64,000 nt of DNA from Taenia hydatigena (GCA_036345935.2 JADWOT020000005.1:2536696-2600695); one strand, 5' to 3'; positions 47,818 to 59,231 are shown, numbered from the stretch's first letter. The notes: a model not told the origin generated them from the letters alone. Numbers and translations are program-made.

Positions 47818-47980
47818 GGTGACAGGAGAGCTGTTGCTGTGTGTGCGGGGCTGTGAACTGTGATGGATCATAAGACGGGTTAATGGAAGCCTCAAAGATT
47901 GTTGCGGCGAAAACAAAAGCACATCAGTGATAACCTGTTTTAATCATCAGTTCCAAAATTTGTGGAATCAACTTAATAGA
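47818..47980 (+). repeat. Dispersed repeat, copy 2
   Basis: Shares the GTGAC.GG.GAGCTG start, the GATGGATCATA core and the following CAAAGATTGT-type segment with the copies at 44047 and 48338. No coding potential was recognised. Confidence 0.55.
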
Positions 47981-48337
47981 GCTTGATTGGAGAAATGCAC
48001 GCGGGTCTTAATTAGGTTAAACTCCATGGGATTCTTTGTTTTTTCTAAAGTCTTGAGCATATGTCAACAAGCTTGTAAGGCGGCAGACAATCTTCGCCAA
48101 TGTCAAGCAGGGTGAACTTGGAAAATACCAAGAAAGGATTACCCAAGTGCTAACCAAGTTGTGAGGTCATTTTCACACATAATTTGATGCTGCATTCTTT
48201 GCGCCCCAATAAAAAATATCTCTTTTTGTTTGTAAGCTTTTTTGTTTACATGACCATTTTCGTGACGAGGTGGAAAGGATTTCTGGCAAGCAATCATGAC
48301 TTTAAATCAAGTCTTCCTTAATATTATGCTCTAACGA

Positions 48338-48740
48338 GTAACAAGGGAGCTGATGTAGCACATCGAAAGCTCTGCACTGTGTTGGATCGAAGGTTAGGGC
48401 AAAAGAAACTTTGAAGTACTTTGTGACAAAAAGAAATGCACATTGTTGATAATCTGCATTAGCTACCGGTCCTAACGTTAGTGGAATAAAATCTAATAAG
48501 TGATATACGCGAATGCGAAATCGTAAGCGCATTGAGGTGACGGAAGCTGAATACAAAATACGAAATAGTGGAGCAGCGATTCGATCAAGAATGATGAGGT
48601 ATGAAATTGTATCCATTAAGACTTTTCAAGACCAGTACAAAATCTGGTGTGATGAGGTTTCTGAGTTTACGAAAAATATTTACACTACCACAATGCTGGC
48701 ATTTGGAAAAGCAAAAGTTTCGAAATTGTTTTGACGAGAA
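48338..48740 (+). repeat. Dispersed repeat, copy 3, with extended similarity to the IR-3 arm
   Basis: The first 160 bases align with 47818-47980. From 48590 onward (ATGAAATTGTATCCATTAAG) there is weak similarity to 44334-44395 of the left arm, in the same order. The 73-codon open frame at 48513-48734 therefore probably lies in repeat sequence rather than in a gene. Confidence 0.45.
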
Positions 48741-49733
48741 TCGTGAGACATAAGCATATTCTGCCTGACCGATTGAGGAGGTTTACTATTAAGGTGCAAG
48801 AAGATATTCGGAAAAAAATCAAGGGAAAGAAAGCTGTGATGGATCATATGGCAATTTTTAAGTAATTTTAAGGTATGCATAAGCTTACGCGTATTTTTCT
48901 AGGAACAATAAATGTAGCGGAGTTGTCGGCCATTATAGGCTGCATACAAACGATCTTAAGAGAGTTGTTAAAGGCTGTTTTTTATTAAAACAAACCTATA
49001 ATTTCTTTGGGGCAGCTAAATAAAGCAACAGCATGGCTGACGTTAGGACGCTAAGCGTGTTGCGCTTAATTTTTACAGGCTGAATTTGTATGCTAGACTG
49101 TGAGCGTCATGTATTTGAATTTAAGGGAGTAGCTGCTGCGGCAGCACGATAATATGCACATAATTCTTTGAGCTCAAATGCTCTAGTTCAATTCTAAGTA
49201 AAATATACCTTTAAAGAGGCACGTCACAAACTCAAATAGTTGCAATTTATCATCTGTCGACTTATGCTTATTTAAGAAGTGGCAACATATGGCGCGAGTT
49301 AAGCCGGGTTGACACCCAATACCGATTCGCATTAAACAAAATTATGCAAGCCATTTCGCCCCTAGTAATTCAGAAGGAAATTAGCCCGAACCTGAAGATT
49401 GGTTCACAATTAAGGATGCCTCACTTTGCCTGTAAAGTCAGTCGTCCAAACGGCGAAATACACTTCCCGGATCATACCAGTTACTAAGTAGGTCATGGCC
49501 AAATAAGCTAGCGGTAACATAAAGCAAAGGTCAAGATGTGCTTTCACGACCTAAAACAGCGTTGGATTTTACTTAAATCACATCCTTGGGCGCCCTAGTG
49601 ATAGGAGGCTTAAAGGGTATACGTGGATTCACTCATGAAACACATCACGAGATGCACACAGCGTTCATGTCAAAGCGGATTTGTAAGTCAAAATCAAGAT
49701 GCCTCATAGGCTGATTTGTGTGTGGGTAGTTGG

Positions 49734-49740
49734 TATAAAA
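49734..49740 (+). promoter_or_regulatory. TATA box candidate for the antigen gene
   Basis: TATAAAA ends 32 bases upstream of the proposed start ATG at 49773. If transcription starts about 25-30 bases downstream of the box, the 5' leader would be only a few bases long. No other core element was identified. The assignment rests on position and motif alone. Confidence 0.4.
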
Positions 49741-49772
49741 ATGCTGTGGTTTGCGAGTTCAAGACATTCAAG

Positions 49773-51009
49773 ATGGTGAAGAACGTTTTTCGATTAAGCC
49801 TCGTGATATTGATGGCCACTATATGGGCTGTGGGAAACGCTGCATTGTCTGGTATGTTTTAACCCTGACAAGCATGCACGAAATAGTGTTTGACAAGTAG
49901 CACTGTTTGTCGCATTGGTCAATTTCTTTTCTTATTCTCATGCAACACTTTATGCATTAACGCATCTGCAGCTCTCATACCCTCTTCCACCTATTTCTTG
50001 CTGTCATAGTCGAAAGCGCGATGTGCGTGCTGCACGATCCCAAAGGGTCAAGATTTAAAACAGGTATAAGCATCTATAGTTTTCGTTACTACGCAGCGGC
50101 TAAACTGATTTTGTATTAATAGGGGAAACCATTGACTCCCTTCTTATCCACCACTTCATACTTTTAGCCTTCCCTGCTGCCTTTTGATCTACCTCTGAAA
50201 TGCTACTCAAAATTGCCGAAATGATGCACGTCTGCATATTAACCAGCTAGTCATTTTGTCTTTGTTAGTAAACTGGCTCACTGCGCTCTAATCTAGCTAA
50301 CTACCGAGCTTGAAGGCATGACTACAAAAATAGCGTTGCGGCACTACATTGTGTGCATCAACATGGCATGTTTGTTGTGAGAAGCAGGAGCAATTAAGTG
50401 GTGAATCGCACCGGAGATGTAAAAGTTCGTTTGTCGTGGATAGGCAACGCATTCTAGTGGAACATTCATATGAGCTTCATACAATATGTATGCGTTTGAT
50501 TCTTCTAAATTAATCCACTCGTATATGTGCTTGAGATATGTAATTTTGTATCGCAGAACTATCTATGCGAAAAATACTTCTGCTTGCCTCATGATCATCA
50601 TAGTTTCATATGCTAATTTTCCCATTTTTTGGTTATGTAAGCAATTGTGCCGAAACGTGTTTAACATCTACGAACTTTATTGTTTCATTAAGTGACAAAG
50701 AAGAAGGAGACAGGTGCGGCAAGCTCCTCGCTCCCTCCACACTTCAAATGGGGCGAAGTGGGTCCTGACTTTATTGGGCTAACTTGGGATGTTTCGTCTT
50801 TGAACAAAGACTACGCGGATGTGATTACTCTCTCTGCAGTAGGAGTCACTATCTCTTACGCTGGGATGAACTTTTCCTTATTCTCAACCGGGGAAGTCAT
50901 TCTCAGCGGTCTATTTTCCAGCTCAACCTACAGGGTCACTGCGGAGGGGCTAAAGGGTGAAGGCGTTGTATTCAGCTCCACTGAGATGATTAAAACAAAG
51001 CACTTTTAG
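49773..51009 (+). CDS. EG95/TSOL18/45W-like oncosphere antigen (signal peptide plus fibronectin III), join(49773..49851, 50693..51009)
   Basis: Exon 1 (49773-49851) encodes 26 residues: a basic start (MVKN), a hydrophobic core near residues 8-20 and a likely cleavage site after GNA or GNAA, so the product is probably secreted. The donor is G|GTATGT and the acceptor CATTAAG|TG; both sides are phase 1 and join in frame (codon G+TG, Val27) across an 841-base intron. Exon 2 holds a Lys-rich linker and one fibronectin III domain, about residues 42-129, with the B-strand Trp58 (GLTWDV) and the F-strand Tyr106 (SSTYRV). N86-F-S is a possible glycosylation site. The total of 131 residues matches TSOL18-type antigens. 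In taeniids, proteins of this family are made by the oncosphere and are targets of host-protective immunity. The gene reads away from a TATAAAA box and sits in the loop of a 2 kb inverted repeat. There is no C-terminal hydrophobic segment, unlike EG95. Family assignment comes from fold, gene layout and remembered family pattern, not a search. Confidence 0.78.
50127..50463 (+). repeat. Dispersed repeat in the antigen intron
   Basis: Aligns over about 340 bases with 53588-53957 at roughly two thirds identity, including ACCTCTGAAATG against ACCTCTGAATTG and AGTCATTTTGTCTTTGTTAG against the equivalent with few changes. It lies wholly within the 841-base intron of the antigen gene. Its last part also resembles 45125-45180 in the left IR-3 arm. 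Confidence 0.65.
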
Positions 51010-51168
51010 CTCGTGAGTGCAATCACAGCATGTTCTGCATGAATGAGTAAAAGTCTGTGTTGGTTTTACTACTAGGACTCCGTTTCAGTGTTTGTTGCGT
51101 TACAAGTTCATTATGTATTATGCACATGTATTATACAATTCCCTTACTAGCGCGTTCCTTTTCTGCAG

Positions 51169-51221
51169 AATCGTTAGAACGGGCTGACACAACCAGCGGT
51201 TCTGCCGCGTATCTCGCGTAA
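51169..51221 (+). pseudogene. Possible third-exon remnant of the antigen gene
   Basis: After a pyrimidine-rich acceptor (CCTTTTCTGCAG), a phase-1 open frame encodes ESLERADTTSGSAAYLA and then TAA. The TTSGSA stretch resembles the Ser-rich start of the C-terminal tail of EG95-type proteins, but the hydrophobic tail is absent. The main frame already stops with TAG at 51007-51009, three bases before a strong donor (CTC|GTGAGT, 51013) whose phase is 0 and therefore does not fit this exon. A weak phase-1 donor at 50957 (AAAGG|GTGAAG) would join in frame and also give 131 residues, but it removes the last fibronectin strand. It is either an alternative exon or a decayed one. Confidence 0.3.
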
Positions 51222-53587
51222 GTTAGTGCAAATGTATAGGGTCCTCACAGCCATAACTTGCAACTATCGGAACACCCTCTTTTCCACTGCAGGCTGCTCT
51301 GAAGCACAGCGAATATCAGTCGTCACTCATTCAAGTCACCCTAATGATAATGATACCCTTCATATTTGCTAACTTCACTACTACCAATGCATAACACTGC
51401 AGTATTTTTGCCATTCTTGTCATTTTGCTTCATTAAATTACAAAACTATGGTGTTTTTCATGAACTATTCAATTTTAATGCGATGGACATCTAGCCCCTA
51501 CATGCAAGTTTATTTCTTCCGTTACAAGAGGTACATATCTCGATTTAATTTGCTCACTTCCTAAAAGTCTAGGTGCTGGGCACAATGGAAGCGAAGTTTG
51601 AAGCAGTTAAGCCAAATGAAGTCTATGCGTTAGGGAGTCTTTTGAAGTTGTTGTCATGTCTTGGAGAATGTATTGGCCCTTCGAATAAACTTTTGCTTAT
51701 TTAAAACTAAGGCGTGTATCCAGTTAACCACGACCAACCTTCCTTACCTCAGCAGGCCGTCGTGCGTCATTATAGTAGAATCTTAATTGCGCCCCTACCT
51801 GCACCTCCGCCCTAAATGTATGGCGTCCATGTAGCCTTTTTTGACTGATCAAGCTTAACACAAAATATCATCGAAAATTGTACGAGAATGTTTTCATGGA
51901 TAAGTGTGTCCTGAGGAATCACATGACACCACTTACAAAGGCAACTTTCTAGATAACTGCGTGTAAATTAGGAGTAATTTGGGGAAAAAGGTGTGCCTAG
52001 CATAGCCACACATATTTTGGAATCCCCAGGGCATGAGCCGCATACCATGCGTGCAACAATTAAATGTATGCAAGCGGTCACCTATTTTTGATCCAAAATA
52101 AATGATGCAGTCATCAGCAGCGCGGGCGACCCATCATTGTCGTCATCAAAATGTACAATGATTTCATTTGAGTTAAGACGAAACGCCTTATTGTTAGACT
52201 AATATGTGTAAGAAACTTCTTACATTCGATACCGTCATGAAAGTATCCTTCCGTTGTTTGCAACTTTAATCGCAGCTGGATAAGCATTCGTATGATTGCG
52301 AGCTTTACTTGCTCTCTCGAAAAGATTTTAGAAGATTTTGGCGTGGTTCTAAGCAAAAGCGGGTTTCAAGCCACTTGTGTTTCTTTATTGTTGAATTGAA
52401 CCTCTGACGTAGTTCAACGAAAGTTAGTGTAAATTTGGCAGGTATGTCATCTTCGGACGGCGGCCTCGTTTATTGAAATTGGTGGGATTCATGCTTCTGG
52501 GTCTAAAATTTTGAGTCTCTTGAAGGTACCGTTATGAAGGTAGCGAGTTTGGTGTTGCAAAGCACTACAATGCTGGCTAAAATTCTATGCTGGATTTGAA
52601 TCGTATTCGGCTCTCTGGCTGTTTGCGCGCGGCTATTCTGGTAATCGCAAGGCATAGTCCGTCTATCACTGGTGCTGATTGCATTATAGTGCTAATATAT
52701 AATTTCAGTTAAGTAAATCGTAAAGAAGCTTGACTGTATTATCTGAACCGCCTGCATACTCCCAGAAGTACTACCTGACGTTTCGAAATGTGTAAAATGC
52801 CTGCCCACATGAGCTTAGGTACTTCACTCGTACTGCATTGCGTCACGGAATTATATTGCTGTCACGCTTCACAGGCATAAAGTTGCAATAGTGCAAGGCT
52901 CATCAAAAGGAGTAACACTGCGAATGGAAGGCTGCATACCTATCGAAAGAAGAATTCGCCTAGTTTTCTCAATATTCCTAACGGAAGTAGAGACGTTGCC
53001 AAAATACACTGGTGAAACTGTCGTTACCTCATAGCTAACGCAGGCAAATAGCAGTGCAACCGCCCTCCGTCGTTTAGTCTATTTTTAGACCTTACATTAT
53101 GAACCAACGCTTGCCCTATTTTGGTAGTTTTTATACCATGGATTCATCATTTGCATAGAAACCATCGTTTTTCCTCACCAAGCTTTTGCGCTGCGTTTTA
53201 TTAAGATAAAATAAAGTTAAAAGACAAAATGATTGTCATTGACAGGGCATAGGCAAAGGGTTGTAAATGTGAAGTTTGTCATAGCAGATACGCTTTGTAA
53301 CGTATATTAACAATGATGATATTTTGCGTGCTTGCACACATTGCCAAAGGTGATATTACTGACTCGCTGGTGAGAAGCGAAACATCTTATAGGCTGGTAG
53401 GAACGAGGATCATGAGTCGTGATCGCAAAGCGCTTCGTCTTGTTATAGAAGTGACTTAGACGTCGCTGAAATCCGATAAAAAAAACTAATGCACATTATC
53501 CATGGAAAAATTTGTCAATCAGCTACTGCAACCTAGGCGAACTAAGAAACAACATTTAAAACAAACAGAGGATAGTCATGAATAAGG
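51222..53587. other. IR-3 loop, downstream of the antigen gene
   Basis: No frame with support. A short region at 53395-53520 resembles the outer part of the left IR-3 arm. Confidence 0.4.
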
Positions 53588-53957
53588 CGGGGATTGACCC
53601 CCTTCATATCTACCATTTTATTCCTTTAACCTTCACTGTCACATTTCCAGCTACCTCTGAATTGCAACTTAAGTTTGATAAAATGATGCAAACCTTCATT
53701 TTAACTAGTTAATAATTTTGCCTTTATTAGTGAACTGACACTGTACCCTGATCAAAGTAACTACTGGGCTCAGATGTCATGACTCTAGACAATTTGGGCA
53801 CTTGTTATTAATTAGAATATTAGTAATGAACCAACACTGCAATTTGTACACTAGCACGGCATCCTCGTTTTGGGGTGCAAAGGAAATTAGGTGAAGAGTT
53901 GCACCTAGGTGGTAAAAGATCGCTTTGCATGAAAAAGCAGCACATTCTAAAATGACC
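53588..53957 (+). repeat. Dispersed repeat, second copy
   Basis: Partner of 50127-50463 in the same orientation. Just upstream, 53395-53520 resembles 43800-43925 of the left IR-3 arm (CATGARTCGTGA, then GAAATCCGA, then CCATG.AAAATTTG). Confidence 0.65.
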
Positions 53958-53967
53958 CGCTTATGAT

Positions 53968-53986
53968 CCCCATGCAGTGCATGGGG
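53968..53986. repeat. Perfect 9-base palindrome
   Basis: CCCCATGCAGTGCATGGGG is two 9-base perfect inverted halves around one G, about 130 bases inside the inner end of the right IR-3 arm. No function is assigned. Confidence 0.6.
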
Positions 53987-54115
53987 GTTCAATTTTTCTA
54001 AAGTAGTACGTTTGCGACTGTATTTGTGATGTGTTTTTAAGCAATAGAGAAACACCGGCTAATTATCATGCCAGGTGATGTGCAGTGGTTAAACTAAAAT
54101 AAAACCACAATTTCC

Positions 54116-56160
54116 TGGTAAAATTGCGAATTTGTGTGTTTCCTATTTCAGCATATCCCACAAGCGACACTACATTAATTTCCTATCACCTGCTTAAATT
54201 GACGGTTTTTCATCCGTGCATATTGCTCCAATCATGTCCCTTTGTATTTCATCTCGCATATGTTTAAGCTGATAAGCGAAAGAGGCACTTGAGTGTGTGA
54301 TTTCGTTTTCAACGTAGCACTCTTAGAAGTTTCTTTGAATAAGCACAATCCATATCCCCGGGTACACCACAACAGCTCATCCATCAGTCGATAGAGCAAA
54401 GCATTCGTAAAGTTCTATGCAAAGTAGGGATCGTCCTTGCCAAAAATCGTCCCTACGCTCTCAACTGGCCGTCAGATTTGGCGAAGTGTTTTTATCGATT
54501 TGCATAGCAAAGAGCATAAGATCATATACGAAGTAGCACAGCCGGTAAATGGGCTCCATGACTTTATCATAACACGTGCACTCCTTCCTTGATTTTAGCC
54601 ATGTTTGTTCTGCACAAGAGTGGTGTGCTTATTTGATGCACCACTTAATCTCCTTTGCCCATCCACAACTACTCGTTTGCACGTTGACGCACAATAAGGA
54701 CTTTGATAAAGGACAGCCAATCCAACGGCACTATATTCCATGAGCTAGGCGACTAATTGCAGTCACCGATAAAAAGTCTCACGAATAGGAAAAACCACAT
54801 GCAATAATGGGATTTTTCATCGGAGTGCACAGCATGTGATACCGCCTTCTTTCAAGTCACACGCCCTTCACACCCATATCATAAATGTTAGGTGCAAGCA
54901 ACCCGGAGTATCATGCCATGACAGCGAGTGCTCTTATTCCCAACACCCAGCTAGCCTTATTTTCGAAGGCGAATTGTACTAGAACAATGCACGTGAGCTA
55001 ATGCGAGTGAGATTTTGTCATTCTTCCGTGACAATCTTTGAAGTTACTTTGAAGGTGTCGAATGAACCAGTGCGGTTCACATGGCACTCTCCTGTTTTGA
55101 AGAATTAGAAAGTTCTTCTATAAGAAGTTCACATGAAATTTGTCGATTTCGTTCCTACGATATTCATGAATTTTGGCTTATTTGCTCATTCTACTTGCAC
55201 CGCATTAGCGGTTTTCGTTCCATTTTTCAATGCGGCGACGTTTTTCTCACAGTCCTTGCTGAACATATGCAAACAAATTAATATTTACAACTTTTTTGCT
55301 ATCTGGTTACTATTTTTATGCAAATAAGGGCAATTCGTCGGGAATCCATAGGCTGTTGACAAGCAGGATTTGGCACATCACATTTATTCCCCACTATCAA
55401 CGATGGCCTAAACGCATGTCAGACCTTGTTTTAGTTTTCAAACGCTTTAGTGCTATGATGTTTCCATCTCACTATTCTTGGCCAATATGCAGCTTTGGTT
55501 CTCGCTTCCCTCCATACCCTGCAACGGGCAACGCATTTCAGTTCCTACCAACTGCGATTCCCTACGAATCGTCATGTTTTTATATCCCGCTAGCCGAGTC
55601 CTGAAAAGTTTACACACAAGCAATAAAATTGATGAATCAAGCGCATAGCCATTTATGCACTTTTACGGCTTGGCTTTGCTTGATATTGCTTTGAACCCAT
55701 CATATGATCCACCACACCTCGCATTTCTGGGCCAAACACATCAGCTCACCCGTCACTCATTTTGGTTAAAGCATTGGAAGAGATTCCATGCAACATTCAC
55801 ACAATTCCTGACACTTGCTCTCTTGATATTAATGGTTTTCGTCTCATGTTGCCTGTCTTATAGCACCCTATCACCAAATTTTATCATGGATCTATGCTAT
55901 TAGTTGTTTAGTCGGATTTCGGTGAAGTCTAAGACCACCCATTCTGCGAGACGAGGTGCTTTACTTGCACAGCTCACGATTCATGGTCCCACCAGTGTAT
56001 GAGGTGGTTTGCTTTTCACAAACGAGTCATTGCGACCGCATATAGTGACGTGTATGGACATGTGAAATGACACCCATGTCACTGCACACTGCGAAACGTA
56101 TCTGCCATGAGGATTCTCACCTTTAACTCGTTGTGTAAGGGCCTCCTTGTGGTCAAATGA
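54116..56160 (-). repeat. Right arm of the 2 kb inverted repeat (IR-3)
   Basis: This is the inverted partner of 43641-45682. Just beyond its outer end, 56161-56179 holds 19 bases with no counterpart at the left arm; after them both sides again share a short GTGCTCCCT-like stretch before diverging. The exact outer breakpoint is therefore fuzzy, and a small deletion on the left or insertion on the right is implied. No matching target-site duplication was found outside the arms. The run of five T at about 55312-55316, against four in the left arm, truncates the long frame seen there. Confidence 0.95.
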
Positions 56161-58111
56161 ACAAAATGATTGGTGATTGAGGGAGCACAAATAAAGGCCA
56201 CTTGCCTAATTAAATGGTAATTCATGAATAGGTGCAAAAGCTGGGTGAACGGGCTCCCCAAAAATCGCCTTATAATTCCGCTACTAGTATACTTACTTGA
56301 GTTGGGATTATAGAATAAGATGAACTGCACTTGTTTGGTGCTCTATTTTAGCATTTGACTAAAGTGATTCAGGAAAATGGCGAAATGAACTGGTAGTCCT
56401 ATGCTGCATGGGTAGTTGCCACGTAGGTACGCTTAGCTATTTGAATGGTCGGGGTGCAATGCCGCGCAGCATTGATAAAGAACACGGCGGACTACATGAA
56501 CGTTTTCACTTCTTGCCATAAATGAGCAGCAACCTTCATCTTTATCATCTGGATCCTCTTTGCCAATGTTGCTTTAAAGTACCATCATTGTCGCCACGCC
56601 AATTATACAAACAACGATTTTTATATTAAAAGCTTACCTGCTTAGGTATTTAAGGTACGTGGCTAGAACTTGGGGAATGATGCCTTCCTTTCTAACAGTT
56701 ATATCCTCCATCACAACCTACCCCGTGCCTGCCCATGTCCTACAGCGGTCACCTGCCACATTGGTTAAAGATGTCTGATTTTTAAGTGGTCCGCTCGAGG
56801 CAAGTTAATTAATGTGGGTGGTGCTCGTTACAGCTTTGGCCAAATATCATTTTGATTTCCTGCAAATTAATTTTATTTGATTCGAATAAAGGTAACCTTT
56901 ATAAGCGCTGAAGGTCTTAATAGGATCCAACGCTATTTCCTTTGGTGTAGAAGAGCTGCTTACTAAAGCCCATCGGGATACAGCAAAAGAGGGGGCTTTT
57001 AAAAGCTGCAAAGATTTTAGTCAAGACTGTCAATATAAAGAGAATTCTTTTGACCTTATAAATTTCGCTATGCAGCATCACTGACAGAAATTTCCTAAGC
57101 TTTGCAAATCCGATCTTATTTAATCATACATTCGTCTTGAATTCTAAGCTTCACCTAATGGTGTGAAGCAGCAGTTTCAAATGCAGCATCGGTTATTGAG
57201 CTCTGATTTCAATGAGCATGATATCAACAGCACGCGATAAAATCGCGATCCACCACTTCTGCTAAGTCAAATTTCAGCTGCGGTTGCGACAACCAGTGGC
57301 TGGTTTGGGGTGTGATCGACAGCATTTTTACTTGCAGAAACTGCATAGTTTCTTTAAACAGCGCAGCATTCCTAGCTTCTTTTTCCTACCACTCCTCATG
57401 CTTTTTGCACAAATATCCATCCATCTGTCCATCCAAACATAAATTAAACAAAAATAATTAAGATTTGTTTATTCAGAAATGAATAAGACATGCCTTTCGA
57501 TTCATTTGAAAACACAAAAGATCTGCACATTCCTTTTTATACACACACATGGAGCTTGAAAACCTAAAAAATGATAGGCTAAAATGACTTCTAATAAGCG
57601 CCATCGATGTCTAAGTGCTTTATTGTAGGGTCTCCCATTGACCGTTGCTTCAGAAACGTGTTTATTGCGATAGACAGTTACGGCTATGAACTACATACTC
57701 AAGGTTTGCTGAGAATCCCTTTGTTATCATTGTGCATTTGATGGATGTACAAATTCCTCTTCAGGTGCCATTTGACGCATCGCGTGGTGACGTGGAGGAG
57801 AGGTCTGCATGCTGTGAGCAAATATCAAAGCAAAGACCCAGCTGAATTTTGAGTAAACTTTGCAAGAATGACTTTAAGCTAAGGTCTGATTTAGCAGAAC
57901 GTGCACTAGCGCCAAAATCAACCGTCCAATTCTTCATAATAGCAGTGCTAGCATTGCTAAAAGCCTTGACCGACTTATAGTCCATACTAAAACCATCGAA
58001 TTCGAACCTTTTGCATAAGCTGCTTGGGACATCGATTTGAGAAGCTGAAAAATACAAAAGAGCGTCTACTATAATCATATTTTTAAGACGGAGATTTGGG
58101 CATCTACTTAC
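56161..58111. other. Gene-poor stretch right of IR-3
   Basis: A minus frame of 152 codons (57761-58219) overlaps the T-box-like piece in another phase and shows no family motif. An imperfect (ATCC)n stretch lies near 57416-57436. Confidence 0.4.
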
Positions 58112-58306
58112 AAAGGCAAGCTTTCCACACTCGTTTTTCTGTATTGATTTAATGAATGTGGATGACTTAGTGTCCGCCAGATTATCCAATGAGTGGATTT
58201 GATTCTGTGCATAACCCATACTTTCGGCATCAAGTCTAAGAAAATAGTGTACCTCTCATTAACCTCTAAGCCCTTAACAATAACTGTGGGTGTAGAAAAT
58301 ATCCGT
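58112..58306 (-). pseudogene. T-box DNA-binding domain N-terminal fragment
   Basis: After acceptor GATTTTGTGCAG the minus frame reads RRIFSTPTVIVKGLEVNERY and TIFLDLMP, matching the opening of the T-box domain (GRRMFP, then a V.V.GL motif, A.Y, and LLD.VP). The conserved Gly before RR is Cys here. After LMP the expected RYR and W motifs are not seen in this frame; the +1 frame (DAESMGYAQNQ) is open but not clearly T-box either. A consensus donor (TTT|GTAAGT) ends the piece at 58112. T-box proteins are developmental transcription factors. This is either a highly divergent exon or, more likely, a decayed copy. Confidence 0.42.
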
Positions 58307-58441
58307 CTGCACAAAATCCAAATCACAAAATAAGAAGATAGAGTTTGATAATAATAAGCTTAAAAATGGTAATCAAATTGCGGAACAATTGCCAGGTCCT
58401 TTTTACTAAATGCGAGAGCTTAAAAGCAAAAGAATGGAAAC

Positions 58442-58681
58442 TTGCCCCTTGGACTGTCAAAACGTGTATGTCACGCATTTCACACTGTCAGAATCACGGT
58501 CGTTAAGTCCAAGTGCAGCTCCCGTTTTACAGATGGCGGAAGATTGGATAGAAATTTTTGCACTTCTACTCTGGCAAATGAACCACCCACCGCTACTTCA
58601 GATGCAACTCCTTCAAGGCAGGTACCGTGTCCTGCTTCAGTCTTGTTGACTACTTGCGAGACATTAGGGGAAGATCAGTGA
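58442..58681 (+). CDS. Unidentified open frame, Ser/Thr-rich end
   Basis: The 79-codon plus frame contains SKRVCHAFHTVRITVVKSKC and TLANEPPTATSDATPSRQVP before TGA. An overlapping plus frame (58410-58649) is also open, so frame choice is uncertain. It could be an upstream exon for the candidate at 58905-59231. Not recognised. Confidence 0.22.
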   Translation: MPLGLSKRVCHAFHTVRITVVKSKCSSRFTDGGRLDRNFCTSTLANEPPTATSDATPSRQVPCPASVLLTTCETLGEDQ

Positions 58682-58904
58682 GCCCATATGCTTGTTTTGC
58701 TGCCACACTGAATGGTTTCCAATCACCTGTTACAATCAGAGTGCCATTCCAGTAGTTTAGGGCAGCGATGAACAATTTTGCTGCTGCTAGGATGATTGAC
58801 TTTGCTGCCGTTTGTGAGCGACATTTTAGTTCTCATTGTTATAAAAATGTCGGTAAAAATCAGAAGCGGTCAGGTGCGGCTTAAAATACGTACTCTCATT
58901 GCAG

Positions 58905-59231
58905 TCAATTCGGCAGTATCTTGATGACAGACAAGGTGGACCTTGGTGGTAAGGATAACGTATCATGGAACCTGCACTGTAAAAAGGTGGGACCGCCTTT
59001 TGATAAAAATCTGCGGAATATGGCGAAGCGTCAAAGGCCGTCCCTGAGTACTGTGCTGGCGTTAAAATGTCTTACAAGTTCAGTGTCTCGGCTGGCAAAA
59101 TATATATGCGCCAGGTGAAAAAAGTGCGTACGGCCACCAAAGTCGACATCCAGGGTAGTTGGGGAGAAAACAGTAACTGTCACTTTATATGTGACGACCA
59201 CACGCGATATCCACCCATTAAAACGTCCTGA
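58905..59231 (+). CDS. Two-exon candidate, join(58905..58948, 59029..59231)
   Basis: The first exon follows CTCTCATTGCAG and reads QFGSILMTDKVDLG to a GGTG|GTAAGG donor. An 80-base intron, in phase 1, leads to a frame reading ASKAVPEYCAGVKMSYKFSV, then KIYMRQVKKVRTATKVDIQG and an end rich in Cys and His before TGA. The second acceptor is purine-rich and weak, which lowers confidence. The residue pattern is convincingly protein-like, but no family was recognised. Confidence 0.35.

Noticed and set aside
43641..56160. Polinton/Maverick-type giant transposon with long terminal inverted repeats
   Set aside because: No polymerase B, integrase, ATPase, protease or capsid-like frames were seen in the 8.4 kb loop, and no target-site duplication was found.
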